Source: Malaciobacter molluscorum LMG 25693
Lineage (GTDB): Bacteria; Campylobacterota; Campylobacteria; Campylobacterales; Arcobacteraceae
Direction: 5' to 3'
Assembly (NCBI RefSeq): GCF_003544935.1
Contig: NZ_CP032098.1
Location: forward strand, 124,001 to 188,000
DNA: 64,000 bases
The notes beneath the pieces were generated by a model that was given only the letters and a program-made list of their open reading frames with translations, was not told where the DNA came from and did not search any database. Both the position numbers and the translations under genes were made by a program. This document shows, piece after piece, positions 1 to 9,425 of this stretch. The stretch's first letter is position 1; the number at the start of each line of letters is the position of its first letter.

Positions 1-625
1 CATCTCCAAACACTTCCTCCACATCTACATTTGTTACTTCTTCTATATTCTCAGTCTTCTTCATATGCTCTATTGTACTTGGTGCTGCTCTATATGTATC
101 TCTTCTATGTACTAAATATACTTTACTACATATCTTTGATAAATATACTGCCTCTTCTAAAGCTGAATCTCCTCCTCCAACTACTGCAACCTCTTTTCCT
201 TTATAAAAAAATCCATCACAAGTTGCACAAGTAGAAATTCCTCTTCCAAAAAACTCATTTTCACCTTTAAATCCTGCACGTCTTGGAACTGATCCTGTAG
301 CTAATAATACAGATTTAGATTCAAATGTACTTCCATCATCAGCAGTTAAAATAAAAATATCACCATTCTTTACAACAGAAGATATTTTTTTCATTTCATG
401 TTTTAAACCGAACTTCATAGCTTGTTGTGGCCATGATTGCATTAAATCTAATCCTGAAACAACTTCTAATTGTCCTGGATAATTTTCAATTTCTGAACTA
501 CCAGTGATTTGACCTCCAGGCATCCCCATTTCAAACATTACTACTTCTTTTAATCCACCTCTTGTTGAGTATAACCCAGCTGTTAATCCTGCTGGCCCTC
601 CTCCTATTATCGCTAAATCTAACAT
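1..625 (-). CDS. trxB: Thioredoxin-disulfide reductase, C-terminus outside window
   Basis: FAD- and NADPH-dependent flavoenzyme that reduces thioredoxin in the cytoplasm. The reading frame starts at ATG 625 on the - strand and runs off the left edge, so only about 208 N-terminal residues are visible. They include the N-terminal FAD-binding GGGPAG motif, the redox-active CATC pair (in STCATCDGF), the NADPH-binding [12 protein letters not shown] motif and the following HRRD segment. An AAGGA ribosome binding site sits 7 bases before the ATG. It is divergent from a peroxiredoxin, a sensible partner because thioredoxin is the usual reductant of such enzymes. Confident in family; full length cannot be judged. 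Confidence 0.95.
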   Translation of the reverse strand, partial: MLDLAIIGGGPAGLTAGLYSTRGGLKEVVMFEMGMPGGQITGSSEIENYPGQLEVVSGLDLMQSWPQQAMKFGLKHEMKKISSVVKNGDIFILTADDGSTFESKSVLLATGSVPRRAGFKGENEFFGRGISTCATCDGFFYKGKEVAVVGGGDSALEEAVYLSKICSKVYLVHRRDTYRAAPSTIEHMKKTENIEEVTNVDVEEVFGD

Positions 626-823
626 TTTTAATTCCTTATTTTGTTTTATTTTATATAATTATGATGAAATTCTATAATATAAAGGATAAAAATTATCTTA
701 AGAAAAAAATTATAAATAAATAAAAAATATCTTAAAATATAAAGCTAATAAAAAAACAATAAAAAAGATTAAAAAATTTTATGTACAATTTCACCATAAA
801 TAAAAAATATTAAAGGAAAAAAA

Positions 824-1420
824 ATGTTAGTTACAAAAAAAGCTATAGATTTCACAGCAGCAGCTGTATTAGAAGATGGTCAAATTGTTGAGGATTTTAA
901 TTTATATGATAATATTGGAGAAAAAGGTGCTGTTGTATTTTTCTATCCAATGGATTTTACTTTTGTTTGTCCATCTGAAATCATTGCTTTCTCTAAAAGA
1001 GTTGATGAGTTCAAAGAAAGAGGAATTAATGTAATTGGAGTATCAGTAGATTCACAATTTTCACACTTTGCATGGAGAGAAACACCAGTTGAACAAGGTG
1101 GAATTGGAAGAGTAAGATTCCCTCTAGTTGCAGATATTACAAAACAAATTTCAAAAGATTTTGATGTATTATTTGAAGAGTCTGTTGCATTAAGAGGATC
1201 ATTCTTAATAGATAAAGATGGAACAGTAAGACATGCAGTAATAAATGACTTACCATTAGGAAGAAATATAGATGAAATGGTAAGAATGGTAGATACTATG
1301 ATATTTACAAATGAGCATGGTGAAGTTTGTCCTGCTGGTTGGAACAAAGGTGACGAAGGTATGAAAGCTGACAAAGATGGTGTTGCTTCTTATCTTGCTA
1401 ATAACGAAGGTAAATTATAA
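824..1420 (+). CDS. ahpC: Typical 2-Cys peroxiredoxin (AhpC/TSA family)
   Basis: Cytoplasmic thiol peroxidase that reduces H2O2 and organic hydroperoxides. The 198-residue product has the peroxidatic cysteine in DFTFVCPSE (C49) and the resolving cysteine in HGEVCPAGW (C169), the pattern of typical 2-Cys enzymes, and the usual length. An AAAGGA ribosome binding site precedes the ATG. It is transcribed away from trxB, whose product probably supports its recycling through thioredoxin. No PerR-like palindrome was found in the 198-base intergenic region. A hairpin follows the stop. The long antisense open frame inside it is a shadow. Confidence 0.95.
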   Translation: MLVTKKAIDFTAAAVLEDGQIVEDFNLYDNIGEKGAVVFFYPMDFTFVCPSEIIAFSKRVDEFKERGINVIGVSVDSQFSHFAWRETPVEQGGIGRVRFPLVADITKQISKDFDVLFEESVALRGSFLIDKDGTVRHAVINDLPLGRNIDEMVRMVDTMIFTNEHGEVCPAGWNKGDEGMKADKDGVASYLANNEGKL

Positions 1421-1430
1421 TTTAAAAAAA

Positions 1431-1450
1431 GTAGTAGAATTTTCTACTAC
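1431..1450 (+). terminator. Hairpin after ahpC
   Basis: A 9-base inverted repeat, GTAGTAGAA / TTCTACTAC, with a 2-base spacer lies 10 bases after the ahpC stop. It is preceded by A-rich and followed by moderately T-rich sequence, so it is probably a weak intrinsic terminator. Confidence 0.6.
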
Positions 1451-1527
1451 TTCTAATTAAAACTACTTTTTTTACTCCTAACTTCAATAAAAAATTTAAT
1501 TTAAATATAAAATAAAGAATTAGTATG

Positions 1528-1533
1528 TATAAT
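1528..1533 (+). promoter_or_regulatory. Putative -10 box for first histidine kinase
   Basis: TATAAT in the context TAGTATGTATAATTT, 25 bases before the start codon. No good -35 is seen, as is common in Campylobacterota. The placement leaves a very short leader. Confidence 0.4.
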
Positions 1534-1558
1534 TTATAAAAAAAAATAAAGTTTTTAT

Positions 1559-3457
1559 ATGTTATCAAAAAAAGAGAAATACATATTAAATATTATAAAA
1601 TATTTTCCAATTATAATTATTCTTATAACTGCACTTACTACATCTTATTTATTTTTAAATGAACATGAAAAACACTATCAAAAAGAATTACAACAAGTAA
1701 AAGATAAATTTATACAATCTCAAGAACTTAAAATTAAAAATGAAGTTGATAAGATTTATGAATATATAGATTTCCATAAAAAAAACAATGAATCATTAAT
1801 TAAAATATATGTAAAAGAGCAAGTTAATGAGGCTTACAATATTTTAAATGGATTATATAATAAATATAAAACGACAAAAACAAAAAATGAAATAATAGAG
1901 ATGTATAAAGCCTCTTTAAGAAAAATGAGGTTTTTTAATAATAGAGGTTACTTTTATGTTTATGATATGAAAGGTAATAATATATTTCATGGACTTATGC
2001 CTTTTATTGAAGGACATTCAATGTTATACCATAGAGATATAACAGGAAAAGAAATTATTAAAAGCATGATAAATGGATTAAAGAAAAAAACTGAAATTTA
2101 TGATGAATGGTACTGGCATGAACCAAATAGTAAGGAAATCAAAAGAAAGATAGGTTACCATAAATTATTTAAACCATATAATATTTTTGTGGGTTCAGGA
2201 GAATATGTAGAAGATTTTGAAAATGAGTTAAAACAAAGAATTATTAAATATATTTCTAGTATTAAATATATAAATAGATATATTACTATTCTTGATTATA
2301 AGGGTAATATCATTATAACTGATAATAAAGAATTAATTGGTAAAAATATATTCAAAAAAGATAAAAAAAATAAAGAAATATATGAAAAAGTATTTTTTCT
2401 TGCAAAAGCAGGAGAAAATTATACGGATTTTGATGATTCTACAATATTCAATAATACTAAGTTTAAACATGTAAAACTTTTTGTTAAAGGTTATAATGAT
2501 TGGCATTGGGCAATTATTTCTGCATTTTATACAGATGCTTTAAAAAATGATATAAATTCAAGAATTATTTTATTAAAGCAAGATGACCATAGAGTTTTAA
2601 TTAATTTTGCATTAATCGTAGGTATTTTATGTTTAATAATGATAGTTTTATCTTTTTATATTACAAAGTTTTTGGAAAAAAGCTTTTTTTCTTATCAAAA
2701 AAAGATATTAAAAGAGATAAAAATAAATAGAGAAAAAGATAATATGATAGCCCAACAGTCAAAAATGGCTGCTATGGGAGAAATGATTGCAAATATTGCT
2801 CATCAATGGAGACAACCTTTATCTGTAATATCAACAGCAGTAACAGGTTTAAAATTTGAAAAAGAGTTAGGAATCTTAGAAGATAAGAATTTTATAAGGG
2901 GAATGGATAGCATTCATGAATCAGTTATTCACTTATCAAAGACAATAGATGATTTTAGAAACTTTTTTAAACCAAATAAAAATAAAACAATATTTAATTT
3001 AAAAGATGTTGTTGATAAAACATTAAAACTTTTAAATTCTCAATTCAATATAAATGAAATCTATTTTGTTAAAAATATTGAAAATATAAAACTACATGGT
3101 TTAGAGAATGAATTAATACAAGTGTTGATAAATATTTTAAATAATTCAAGGGATGAACTTAAAAAAGTAGCTGAAGATAGATTTATCTTTATTGATATTA
3201 AAAGAGTAGATGATAAAGCGAAATTTACTATAAAAGATACAGCAGGTGGAATTTCTACTAATATTATAAAAAATATTTTTGATCCATATTTTACAACAAA
3301 AGGTGAAGAGGGTACGGGAATAGGACTATATATGTCTAAACAAATTATTGAGAATAGTTTTAAAGGTACAATTGAAGCTAAAAATAGCACTTTTACATAT
3401 AAAAATAAAGAGTTTAGAGGTGCTGAGTTTATTATGACATTTGATATATCAAACTAG
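1559..3457 (+). CDS. Membrane sensor histidine kinase with Cache sensor
   Basis: Predicted transmembrane sensor kinase of 632 residues. A transmembrane helix at about 15-33 and another at about 346-369 bracket a periplasmic region that looks like a double Cache_2 domain: RGYFYVYDMKG, then a YHKLFKPYNIFVGSGEYV segment, then a second unit around ITILDYKGNIIITD. The cytoplasmic part has an H-box MAAMGEMIANIAHQWRQPL with the phosphoacceptor H415, an N-box (ELIQVLINILNNS), and G-boxes DTAGGIS and EGTGIGLYMSKQ. No response regulator is adjacent, so the partner is unknown. The ligand cannot be read from sequence; Cache domains often bind small organic molecules. Two other kinases in this window share the same H-box. 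Confidence 0.9.
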   Translation: MLSKKEKYILNIIKYFPIIIILITALTTSYLFLNEHEKHYQKELQQVKDKFIQSQELKIKNEVDKIYEYIDFHKKNNESLIKIYVKEQVNEAYNILNGLYNKYKTTKTKNEIIEMYKASLRKMRFFNNRGYFYVYDMKGNNIFHGLMPFIEGHSMLYHRDITGKEIIKSMINGLKKKTEIYDEWYWHEPNSKEIKRKIGYHKLFKPYNIFVGSGEYVEDFENELKQRIIKYISSIKYINRYITILDYKGNIIITDNKELIGKNIFKKDKKNKEIYEKVFFLAKAGENYTDFDDSTIFNNTKFKHVKLFVKGYNDWHWAIISAFYTDALKNDINSRIILLKQDDHRVLINFALIVGILCLIMIVLSFYITKFLEKSFFSYQKKILKEIKINREKDNMIAQQSKMAAMGEMIANIAHQWRQPLSVISTAVTGLKFEKELGILEDKNFIRGMDSIHESVIHLSKTIDDFRNFFKPNKNKTIFNLKDVVDKTLKLLNSQFNINEIYFVKNIENIKLHGLENELIQVLINILNNSRDELKKVAEDRFIFIDIKRVDDKAKFTIKDTAGGISTNIIKNIFDPYFTTKGEEGTGIGLYMSKQIIENSFKGTIEAKNSTFTYKNKEFRGAEFIMTFDISN

Positions 3458-3472
3458 ATAGTTTGATATATC
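3443..3472. terminator. Bidirectional hairpin overlapping both stop codons
   Basis: A perfect 14-base inverted repeat, GATATATCAAACTA / TAGTTTGATATATC, with a 2-base spacer. It contains the stop codon of the upstream kinase and the stop codon of the convergent Gp88-like gene, so the 3' ends of both genes form the stem. Flanks are T-rich in both directions. Confidence 0.75.
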
Positions 3473-4300
3473 TTCTTGTGATTGGATAACAAAAGCACTA
3501 TTTTTATTAATATTTGTACCTTTTTTTGCTTCATGTAATAAAATTACACCTTCAATTTTATCTTTTATAGAAATCTTCCCTGTTTCAAAATCAGTTGCAT
3601 CATAAATATTATAATCTTCATAAGTATCAGTATTTAATAATATTTTTTTTATATCATAAGAACACACTACTGCTATACTGATTCTTTTATTTAGATAATT
3701 TTTTAAATCTTCCCAAGAATCAATAAGTTTTCCTTTATTTAAACCTGCACGTGAGTAAATTAAAGTATAATTTGATGGTAAATTTTTTCTATTTTTTAAA
3801 ATATTATATTTTGTATAATCAAAAAAATCTATATCAGGGAAAAACTCCATTATATTTTTATAAGTTTTTTCTTTATATTCAAATGACTCTTTTTCCCATA
3901 ATATATCAGATGTTTTATTTAATTGAATCAACAATTTAAGATTTTGTTTAATAGCTTTTCTTTTTAAAGCTTTTATCTCTTTTATAAGTTTCTCAAAAAA
4001 TTCATCTTTTTGTAGTAAAAATTTAAAAGTTCTTTTAATTCTTGCTTGCTTTATTTTATTTTTACTAAAATGAGAATTTTGAAATAATCCATTATGGTAA
4101 ATACATGCTGTTACACATCCATTTGTAGATTTTTTACATAAGTTAACTTTACTCAAATTTATTTTTGTATTATCATAATCAATTCCATACATTGGTGCAT
4201 GCATAATATTTTTTTGTGCAGCAAGATATAGTGTTGCAGTAATTGCATGTTCACTTAATTTTTTTGATAATAGATTGGTTGTATCATAATTATATTCCAA
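3449..4300 (-). CDS. Phage Gp88-like protein, function unknown
   Basis: The 283-residue product resembles the Gene 88 (Gp88) family known mainly from bacteriophages. Matching landmarks are three cysteines spaced CX6CX3C (C55, C62, C66, in NLCKKSTNGCVTACIYHNG), an LNKTSD segment (127-132), FPDIDFFDYTK (154-164) and a YTLIYSRA strand (178-185), in the family order. The start is TTG at 4300: an AAGGA site lies 6 bases upstream, and a nearby ATG is out of frame. It stands alone between two sensor kinases, with no other phage genes nearby. Biochemical role is not established for the family. Family assignment is from memory of its motifs. Confidence 0.7.
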   Translation of the reverse strand: MEYNYDTTNLLSKKLSEHAITATLYLAAQKNIMHAPMYGIDYDNTKINLSKVNLCKKSTNGCVTACIYHNGLFQNSHFSKNKIKQARIKRTFKFLLQKDEFFEKLIKEIKALKRKAIKQNLKLLIQLNKTSDILWEKESFEYKEKTYKNIMEFFPDIDFFDYTKYNILKNRKNLPSNYTLIYSRAGLNKGKLIDSWEDLKNYLNKRISIAVVCSYDIKKILLNTDTYEDYNIYDATDFETGKISIKDKIEGVILLHEAKKGTNINKNSAFVIQSQEDISNYLV

Positions 4301-4332
4301 AACATTTCCTTTTCAGACTCAGTAAGGCGCGT

Positions 4333-4366
4333 ATTATATAAAGATAAAGATTAAATAACATATAAT
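4333..4366. promoter_or_regulatory. Divergent -10 boxes, Gp88-like gene and PAS kinase
   Basis: TATAAT on the - strand at 4333-4338 lies about 33 bases before the TTG start of the Gp88-like gene. TATAAT on the + strand at 4361-4366 lies 34 bases before the ATG of the PAS kinase. The boxes face apart and are 22 bases from each other, so the two promoters share one short control region. Confidence 0.5.
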
Positions 4367-4399
4367 AGAATCTATATATGGTTTTTTTAAAGGTATATA

Positions 4400-6301
4400 A
4401 TGAACAAATTTGAAGAAGATGAACTCTATAAATATTTAAATATAACTAAGGGACTTTATCTTATTTTAGACAAGAGTGGAAATATTTTATTCGCAAATGA
4501 AAAAGTATGTAATACAGTAGAAGTATCTTTTGAAAGAATAAAAAAAATGAATTGGATCGAAACTTTTATTCCTAATGATTTGAAAAGTTATATAAGCAAT
4601 ATTTTAAAACAAATATCAAATAAAGATGTAAGATTATCAGAATATGTGGAGAATGAAATATTAACTATAAAAGGTGAAAAGAGATTTATTTCATGGAAAA
4701 ATTCTTATATTGAAGAAAATGGAGTTGTTACTAAAATTATTTGTTCAGGTGAAGATAAAACAAAAACAAAAGAGATAGAACTATATTTAGAAGAAAAAGA
4801 AGAACGATTAAAAGCAATTTTTGATTTTTCTCCTTTAGGTATTTTTATAACAGATAAAACAGGAAATATTTTAGAAGCTAATTTGGCTTTTTTAAATATG
4901 TTAGGCTATTCAAAAGAAGAAATTTTAGGTAGAAATTATATTGAAATTACACATGATGATAATATTAATTTAAATGAAGAGAAATTTAATCAATTAGTTG
5001 ATAATGAAATAGGAATTTATAAAATTAGCAAAAAATATATTAAAAAAAATAAACATCTAATTTGGGTAAATGCAACAGTTTCTACTATAAAAGATCAATA
5101 TAATGAAGTTTTATATGTTCTAGCAATTATTGAAGATATTACTGAAATAAAAAGTAGAGAGGAACATATCATTGCACAAAGAAGATATCTTCATACAATA
5201 ATTGACCAAAATCCAAATATAATAATAGTAAAAGATTATGATGGCAAATTTGTTCTTGCAAATCAAGCAATAGCAAGACTTTATGATACAACTGTTGAAA
5301 ATATGGTAGGTAAAAAAGATGAAGATTTCTTTCAAAATAAAGAGATATTTAGAAAAAAAATAGAGTATGATAAAAAATTAATAGATAACAATGAAACAAA
5401 AATTATATATGAAGATATAGAAGATAAAGTTACTGGTAAATTAAGAAATTTTCAATCGATTAAAAAAACAATAACGGGGATCTCAGGTGAAAAACAAGTT
5501 TTAATAATTTCAAATGATATTACCGATATTAAAGAGACTCAAAAAAAATTGAAAGATAATGAAGAGATGTTACATCATCAATCTAAAATGGCAGCAATGG
5601 GAGAAATGCTTGAGAATATTGCTCATCAATGGAGACAGCCTTTATCTGTAATTACTACAAGTGCAAGTAGTGTGAGAATTCATAAAGAGTTAGGAACATT
5701 AACTGACGATTTTTTAGATGAAGTTTTAGATGCAATTGTAAAATCTGGTACTCATTTATCTCAAACAATTGATGATTTTAGAGATTTTTTTAAACCAAAT
5801 AGAAAAAAAGTAGTTTTTGATATATCTCAATGTTATCAAAAGGCAATCTTTTTAGTTAGTTCAAAATTAAAAAATAGAGAAATAGAAATTGTTGAAAATA
5901 TACAAAGTGTTTCTATTTATGGATTTGATAATGAGCTTATACAAGTTATAATGAATTTAATAAATAATGCAACTGATGCAATTGATGATAATAAAGATTT
6001 AACTTCTAAATATATTTTTGTAGATATTTATAAAGATGATTTAAATAATGCAATATTTAAGATATTAGATAATGCAGGTGGAATAAAAGAAGATATAAAA
6101 GATAAAATATTTGAACCATACTTTACAACAAAACATAAAAGTTTAGGAACAGGAATAGGACTTTATATGTCAGAAGAAATCCTTGTAAAACATATGAATG
6201 GTGAAATAAAAGTAAAAAATAAAGAGTTTGAATATAAAAAGAATTCTTACAAAGGTGCAGAGTTTATTTTAAAAATACCAATAGAAGAAGATAAAGGATA
6301 G
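4400..6301 (+). CDS. Soluble PAS-domain sensor histidine kinase
   Basis: Cytoplasmic sensor kinase of 633 residues with no transmembrane helix. Three PAS-like units precede the kinase: about 10-130, about 135-250 (SPLGIFITDKTGNILEANLAF) and about 255-385 (NPNIIIVKDYDGKFVLANQA). The kinase core has the H-box MAAMGEMLENIAHQWRQPL with H409, an N-box (ELIQVIMNLINNATDA), and G-boxes DNAGGIKED and GTGIGLYMSEE. The PAS units suggest an internal redox, gas or small-molecule signal, but no cofactor ligand can be named. An AAAGG site lies 8 bases before the ATG. No cognate regulator is adjacent. Its kinase half is a clear paralogue of the kinases at 1559 and 57094. Confidence 0.9.
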   Translation: MNKFEEDELYKYLNITKGLYLILDKSGNILFANEKVCNTVEVSFERIKKMNWIETFIPNDLKSYISNILKQISNKDVRLSEYVENEILTIKGEKRFISWKNSYIEENGVVTKIICSGEDKTKTKEIELYLEEKEERLKAIFDFSPLGIFITDKTGNILEANLAFLNMLGYSKEEILGRNYIEITHDDNINLNEEKFNQLVDNEIGIYKISKKYIKKNKHLIWVNATVSTIKDQYNEVLYVLAIIEDITEIKSREEHIIAQRRYLHTIIDQNPNIIIVKDYDGKFVLANQAIARLYDTTVENMVGKKDEDFFQNKEIFRKKIEYDKKLIDNNETKIIYEDIEDKVTGKLRNFQSIKKTITGISGEKQVLIISNDITDIKETQKKLKDNEEMLHHQSKMAAMGEMLENIAHQWRQPLSVITTSASSVRIHKELGTLTDDFLDEVLDAIVKSGTHLSQTIDDFRDFFKPNRKKVVFDISQCYQKAIFLVSSKLKNREIEIVENIQSVSIYGFDNELIQVIMNLINNATDAIDDNKDLTSKYIFVDIYKDDLNNAIFKILDNAGGIKEDIKDKIFEPYFTTKHKSLGTGIGLYMSEEILVKHMNGEIKVKNKEFEYKKNSYKGAEFILKIPIEEDKG

Positions 6302-6315
6302 TTTGAACTATCCTT
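6294..6315. terminator. Hairpin over kinase stop, convergent with purT
   Basis: A 10-base inverted repeat, AAGGATAGTT / AACTATCCTT, with a 2-base spacer includes the kinase stop codon and ends two bases before the purT stop. The T-run after it supports termination on the + strand, and the A-rich left flank could serve the - strand. Confidence 0.75.
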
Positions 6316-6316
6316 T

Positions 6317-7483
6317 TTAATCTGAAAAGTTTTCAATTAATTCTTTTGCTTGTTGTAAAGCTTTATCACTACTATTTTTATCAAAAGATAGTGCAACAGC
6401 CATTCTTCTTCCTTTGTGACTTTGAGGTTTTCCAAAAACTCTTACAAAAGAAGTATCTGTAAAAGCTTCGTTTTTAATATCTATTAAAGGATTAAAAGTA
6501 TCATTTTTTGATTTATATGCAGCACTTGCTCCTGCTCCATAATCTATAAAATTTAGAGGAAGACCTAAAACTGCTCTAATATGAAGTGCAAACTCACTTT
6601 GACTTTGTGTAATCATAGTAACCATTCCTGTATCATGTGGTCTTGGACTTACTTCACTAAAATAAACTTCATCGCCTTTTACAAATAGTTCTACACCAAA
6701 AATACCTCTTCCCCCTAGTCCATCAGTAATTTTCTTTGCAATTTCTTTTGATTTCTCTTTTGCAGTTTCACTCATATTCATTGGTTGCCATGAAAAGATA
6801 TAATCTCCATCTTGTTGAATGTGTCCTATTGGTTCGCAAAATACAGTTTGATTTTCATTTCTTGCTGTTAATAAAGTAATTTCATAATCAAATGTAATAA
6901 ACTCTTCAACAATCAATTCACTAGCATCACCTCTTGCTTCTTTTGCAAGTTCCCAGGAATTTGATAAATCTAATTGGCTTCTTGCTATACTTTGTCCATG
7001 ACCAGATGAACTCATAACAGGTTTAATAACACAAGGGAAACCTATTTTTTTAGCTGCACTTTCTAATGATTCAAAAGTAGTTACAAACTCATATTTTGAA
7101 GTTGGAAGAGCAAGTTCAACAGCAGCAAATTCTCTTATATTTTTTCTATTCATAGTCTTATTTACTGCATCTGCATTTGGTATTACATGGTAACCTTCAT
7201 TTTCAGCTGTAAATAATGCATCAATATTAATAGCTTCAACTTCAGGTAAAATATAATCAGGTTTTTCTCTTCTAATTACATCTAAAATTTCATTTTTATT
7301 TTTCATATTGATCGTATAAGCTTTATTTGCAACTAATTGTGCTGGTGCATTATTATAACTATCAACAGCAATTGTTTCAATTCCCAATCTTTGAGCTTCA
7401 ATTACTACTTCTTTTCCAAGTTCTCCACTTCCAAGAAGCATAATTTTTATTGAATCTGATTTTAACGGTGCACTAAATTTCAT
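6317..7483 (-). CDS. purT: Formate-dependent GAR transformylase 2
   Basis: Catalyses ATP- and formate-dependent formylation of glycinamide ribonucleotide, the folate-independent third step of purine synthesis. The 388 residues are the usual length for an ATP-grasp PurT. Visible landmarks are the N-terminal [19 protein letters not shown] nucleotide-fold motif, the [21 protein letters not shown]-binding loop, [29 protein letters not shown] in the metal/ATP site, and the C-terminal [15 protein letters not shown]. It is the first of a group of - strand housekeeping genes but is separated from dapF by only 12 bases, suggesting co-transcription with dapF and coaE. Confidence 0.96.
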   Translation of the reverse strand: MKFSAPLKSDSIKIMLLGSGELGKEVVIEAQRLGIETIAVDSYNNAPAQLVANKAYTINMKNKNEILDVIRREKPDYILPEVEAINIDALFTAENEGYHVIPNADAVNKTMNRKNIREFAAVELALPTSKYEFVTTFESLESAAKKIGFPCVIKPVMSSSGHGQSIARSQLDLSNSWELAKEARGDASELIVEEFITFDYEITLLTARNENQTVFCEPIGHIQQDGDYIFSWQPMNMSETAKEKSKEIAKKITDGLGGRGIFGVELFVKGDEVYFSEVSPRPHDTGMVTMITQSQSEFALHIRAVLGLPLNFIDYGAGASAAYKSKNDTFNPLIDIKNEAFTDTSFVRVFGKPQSHKGRRMAVALSFDKNSSDKALQQAKELIENFSD

Positions 7484-7495
7484 ATTTCCCCTCTT

Positions 7496-8236
7496 TTAAT
7501 TAATTGATGTTGTAAAAACTTTTTTTACAGCACCTTTAAAGTATAGTGTTTCATCTTTTTTTGTAAGTGTTAACTCTTCATTACTTTTTGGATATACATT
7601 AGTAATATTCTCTACTAACCCTAAATTATTAGCTCTTAAAAAGCAAGCAGCCATTCCAGTTCCACAAGCAAGTGTCTCTCCTTCAACTCCTCTTTCATAA
7701 GTTCTAACATAAATTTTACTATTTTCAATTTTTGCAAAATTTACATTTGCATTATATTTGTATCTCATTTTAGAAGCAAGATCATAATCATATTTTTCTA
7801 AATCATTAACAATAGTAACTAAGTGTGGAACTCCTGTATCAACTAAATACCATACAAATCCATCTTCTTCAAATTCATCTTTTATTAAAACAGGTTTTGT
7901 AAGTTGTGTTTCAACTATATTTCCATCAACTATTGATTCAATAGTTCCTGCACCTGTTAAAAATTTCATATTTGATGAAGCAAGACCATTTGTATATGCA
8001 TAATGTGCACAAGCTCTTGTGCCATTTCCACACATAGCTGCATTACTTCCATCACTATTATAAAATAGCCATTCAAAATCATAATCACAATTTGGTACAA
8101 GAACTATCAATCCATCTGCTCCAATACCTTCATTTCTATCACATAATTTTATGGCTTCTTGTGAATAGTCTTTTTTTATAAATGAGTGAAATATTACAAA
8201 GTCATTTCCACTTGCACTATATTTTTCATAAGTCAT
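7496..8236 (-). CDS. dapF: Diaminopimelate epimerase
   Basis: Interconverts LL- and meso-diaminopimelate for lysine and peptidoglycan synthesis in the cytoplasm. Both catalytic cysteines are present: C69 in AAMCGNGTRACAHYA and C191 in LACGTGMAACF, together with the YSASGNDFV N-terminal motif. At 246 residues it is somewhat shorter than the common length of about 270, but the two-lobed core is intact. The start codon overlaps the coaE stop by 4 bases, indicating translational coupling. Confidence 0.95.
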   Translation of the reverse strand: MTYEKYSASGNDFVIFHSFIKKDYSQEAIKLCDRNEGIGADGLIVLVPNCDYDFEWLFYNSDGSNAAMCGNGTRACAHYAYTNGLASSNMKFLTGAGTIESIVDGNIVETQLTKPVLIKDEFEEDGFVWYLVDTGVPHLVTIVNDLEKYDYDLASKMRYKYNANVNFAKIENSKIYVRTYERGVEGETLACGTGMAACFLRANNLGLVENITNVYPKSNEELTLTKKDETLYFKGAVKKVFTTSIN

Positions 8237-8823
8237 ATTATTTCTCCAATTACTCTTTCTACTTCATTTTGTAAATTTTTTAAATCTTTTGAATTATCTA
8301 TGATTAAATCAGCTAAATTTTTTTTCTTTTCTATACTCATTTGATTTGATATTTTTAATTTTGCTTCATCTTCACTTATATTATCTCTTTTCATAAGTCT
8401 TTGAATTTGAAGTTCTTCTGGTGTATAAACTACTAAAGACTTAGGAATTGGATAGTGCATTTTTTCAAAAAATAGAGGAATATCAATAAAGTAAGGTTTA
8501 TTCGCCTCTTCAAAAACTTTTGATTCTTTAATAATCTCTTCTTTTATTAATGGATGAAGAAGAGCTTCTAGTTTTAGTTTATTATTTTCATTTGAAAATA
8601 TTATTTTACCTAGCTCTTTTCTTTGAACTTTTCCATCTTTTACATAAATACTACCAAACATTTCTGCAATTTTATGAGAGTTTGCATCAAGTAGTTTATG
8701 AGCAATTTTATCTGCATCAATTGTTAGAAATCCATGTAGTTTCAAAAGATTACATACTGTACTTTTACCTGTTGATATTCCACCTGTTAAGGCTATTGCA
8801 TTTTTAAACAAATCATTATTCAT
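8233..8823 (-). CDS. coaE: Dephospho-CoA kinase
   Basis: Performs the last step of coenzyme A synthesis, phosphorylating the 3'-OH of dephospho-CoA. The 196-residue protein has the P-loop GGISTGKST (14-22), the DADKIAH motif in the substrate site and the LIDNSKDLKNLQNEV C-terminal segment. It is the first gene of a coaE-dapF-purT run: it overlaps dapF by 4 bases, and purT starts 12 bases after dapF ends. Confidence 0.95.
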   Translation of the reverse strand: MNNDLFKNAIALTGGISTGKSTVCNLLKLHGFLTIDADKIAHKLLDANSHKIAEMFGSIYVKDGKVQRKELGKIIFSNENNKLKLEALLHPLIKEEIIKESKVFEEANKPYFIDIPLFFEKMHYPIPKSLVVYTPEELQIQRLMKRDNISEDEAKLKISNQMSIEKKKNLADLIIDNSKDLKNLQNEVERVIGEII

Positions 8824-8870
8824 AGTAAGATTTTACTATAATAATGATTTATTTTTGTTTTAATTAGATC

Positions 8871-9425
8871 TTATCTTTTTGCGATTGTAGTTAGTGCTTT
8901 GTGAATACTTGCTGGAAATACAAAAGAAGCTGAGTGTATTTCTGTTGAATAGTATTGTAAATCATCCAAAATATCTGATCTTTGTAAGATAATATCCGCA
9001 GTTGGATGATATTTTTTAGAAGCTAAAATAGAAGTTTTATGTCCAAATTTAAATGGCATTGCAATCCAAAACTTATTTCCTACTAATTTTAGATCATCAA
9101 TAAGTCTATCTTTGTCATTTTGAAAACTTTTAGATGAAAATGTAATTAATCCATCATCTTTTAAAATTCTATCTATATTTGCTAAAATTATTTCATCTAA
9201 TTGAACATCTGTTAAGATAACCACATCGATATTTTTTTCATTTTTTGAATTTAGAAGTGTAATATCTCCAAACTCTATATTCCCAGAGTGTTTTTGTGCT
9301 TGTTCTTTTAACTCTTGAGCATTAGACCCAATTATTAAAATATTTTTTGGCTCTTTATGTGTACATAAAGGAACATGTACCATCATTTCATTAAAAGCTT
9401 GGTTATCATTCATTGAAGCTGACAT
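8871..9425 (-). CDS. Short spermidine-synthase-like protein
   Basis: Resembles the C-terminal methyltransferase-like fold of epsilonproteobacterial SpeE. The region FWIAMPFKFGHKTSILASKKYHP and the ending LDDLQYYSTEIHSASFVFP match the corresponding segment of Helicobacter SpeE as remembered. At 184 residues it is well short of the usual 260 or so, because the N-terminal beta-strand domain is missing. The start was set at 9425 rather than the longer frame at 9470: a good AAGGAC site precedes this ATG, and the extra 15 residues look unconserved. Whether it makes spermidine is uncertain. Confidence 0.7.
   Translation of the reverse strand: MSASMNDNQAFNEMMVHVPLCTHKEPKNILIIGSNAQELKEQAQKHSGNIEFGDITLLNSKNEKNIDVVILTDVQLDEIILANIDRILKDDGLITFSSKSFQNDKDRLIDDLKLVGNKFWIAMPFKFGHKTSILASKKYHPTADIILQRSDILDDLQYYSTEIHSASFVFPASIHKALTTIAKR

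Noticed and set aside
31-234. 67-residue + strand open frame
   Set aside because: It is antisense to trxB, is almost all Leu/Tyr, and has no ribosome binding site.
626-823. PerR or Fur box between trxB and ahpC
   Set aside because: The region is AT-rich but has no palindrome close to either consensus.
943-1374. 143-residue antisense frame in ahpC
   Set aside because: Shadow of a strongly conserved gene, with no start signals.
3449-4300. Prophage remnant around the Gp88-like gene
   Set aside because: Neighbours on both sides are chromosomal sensor kinases; no other phage gene, attachment repeat or tRNA target is seen.
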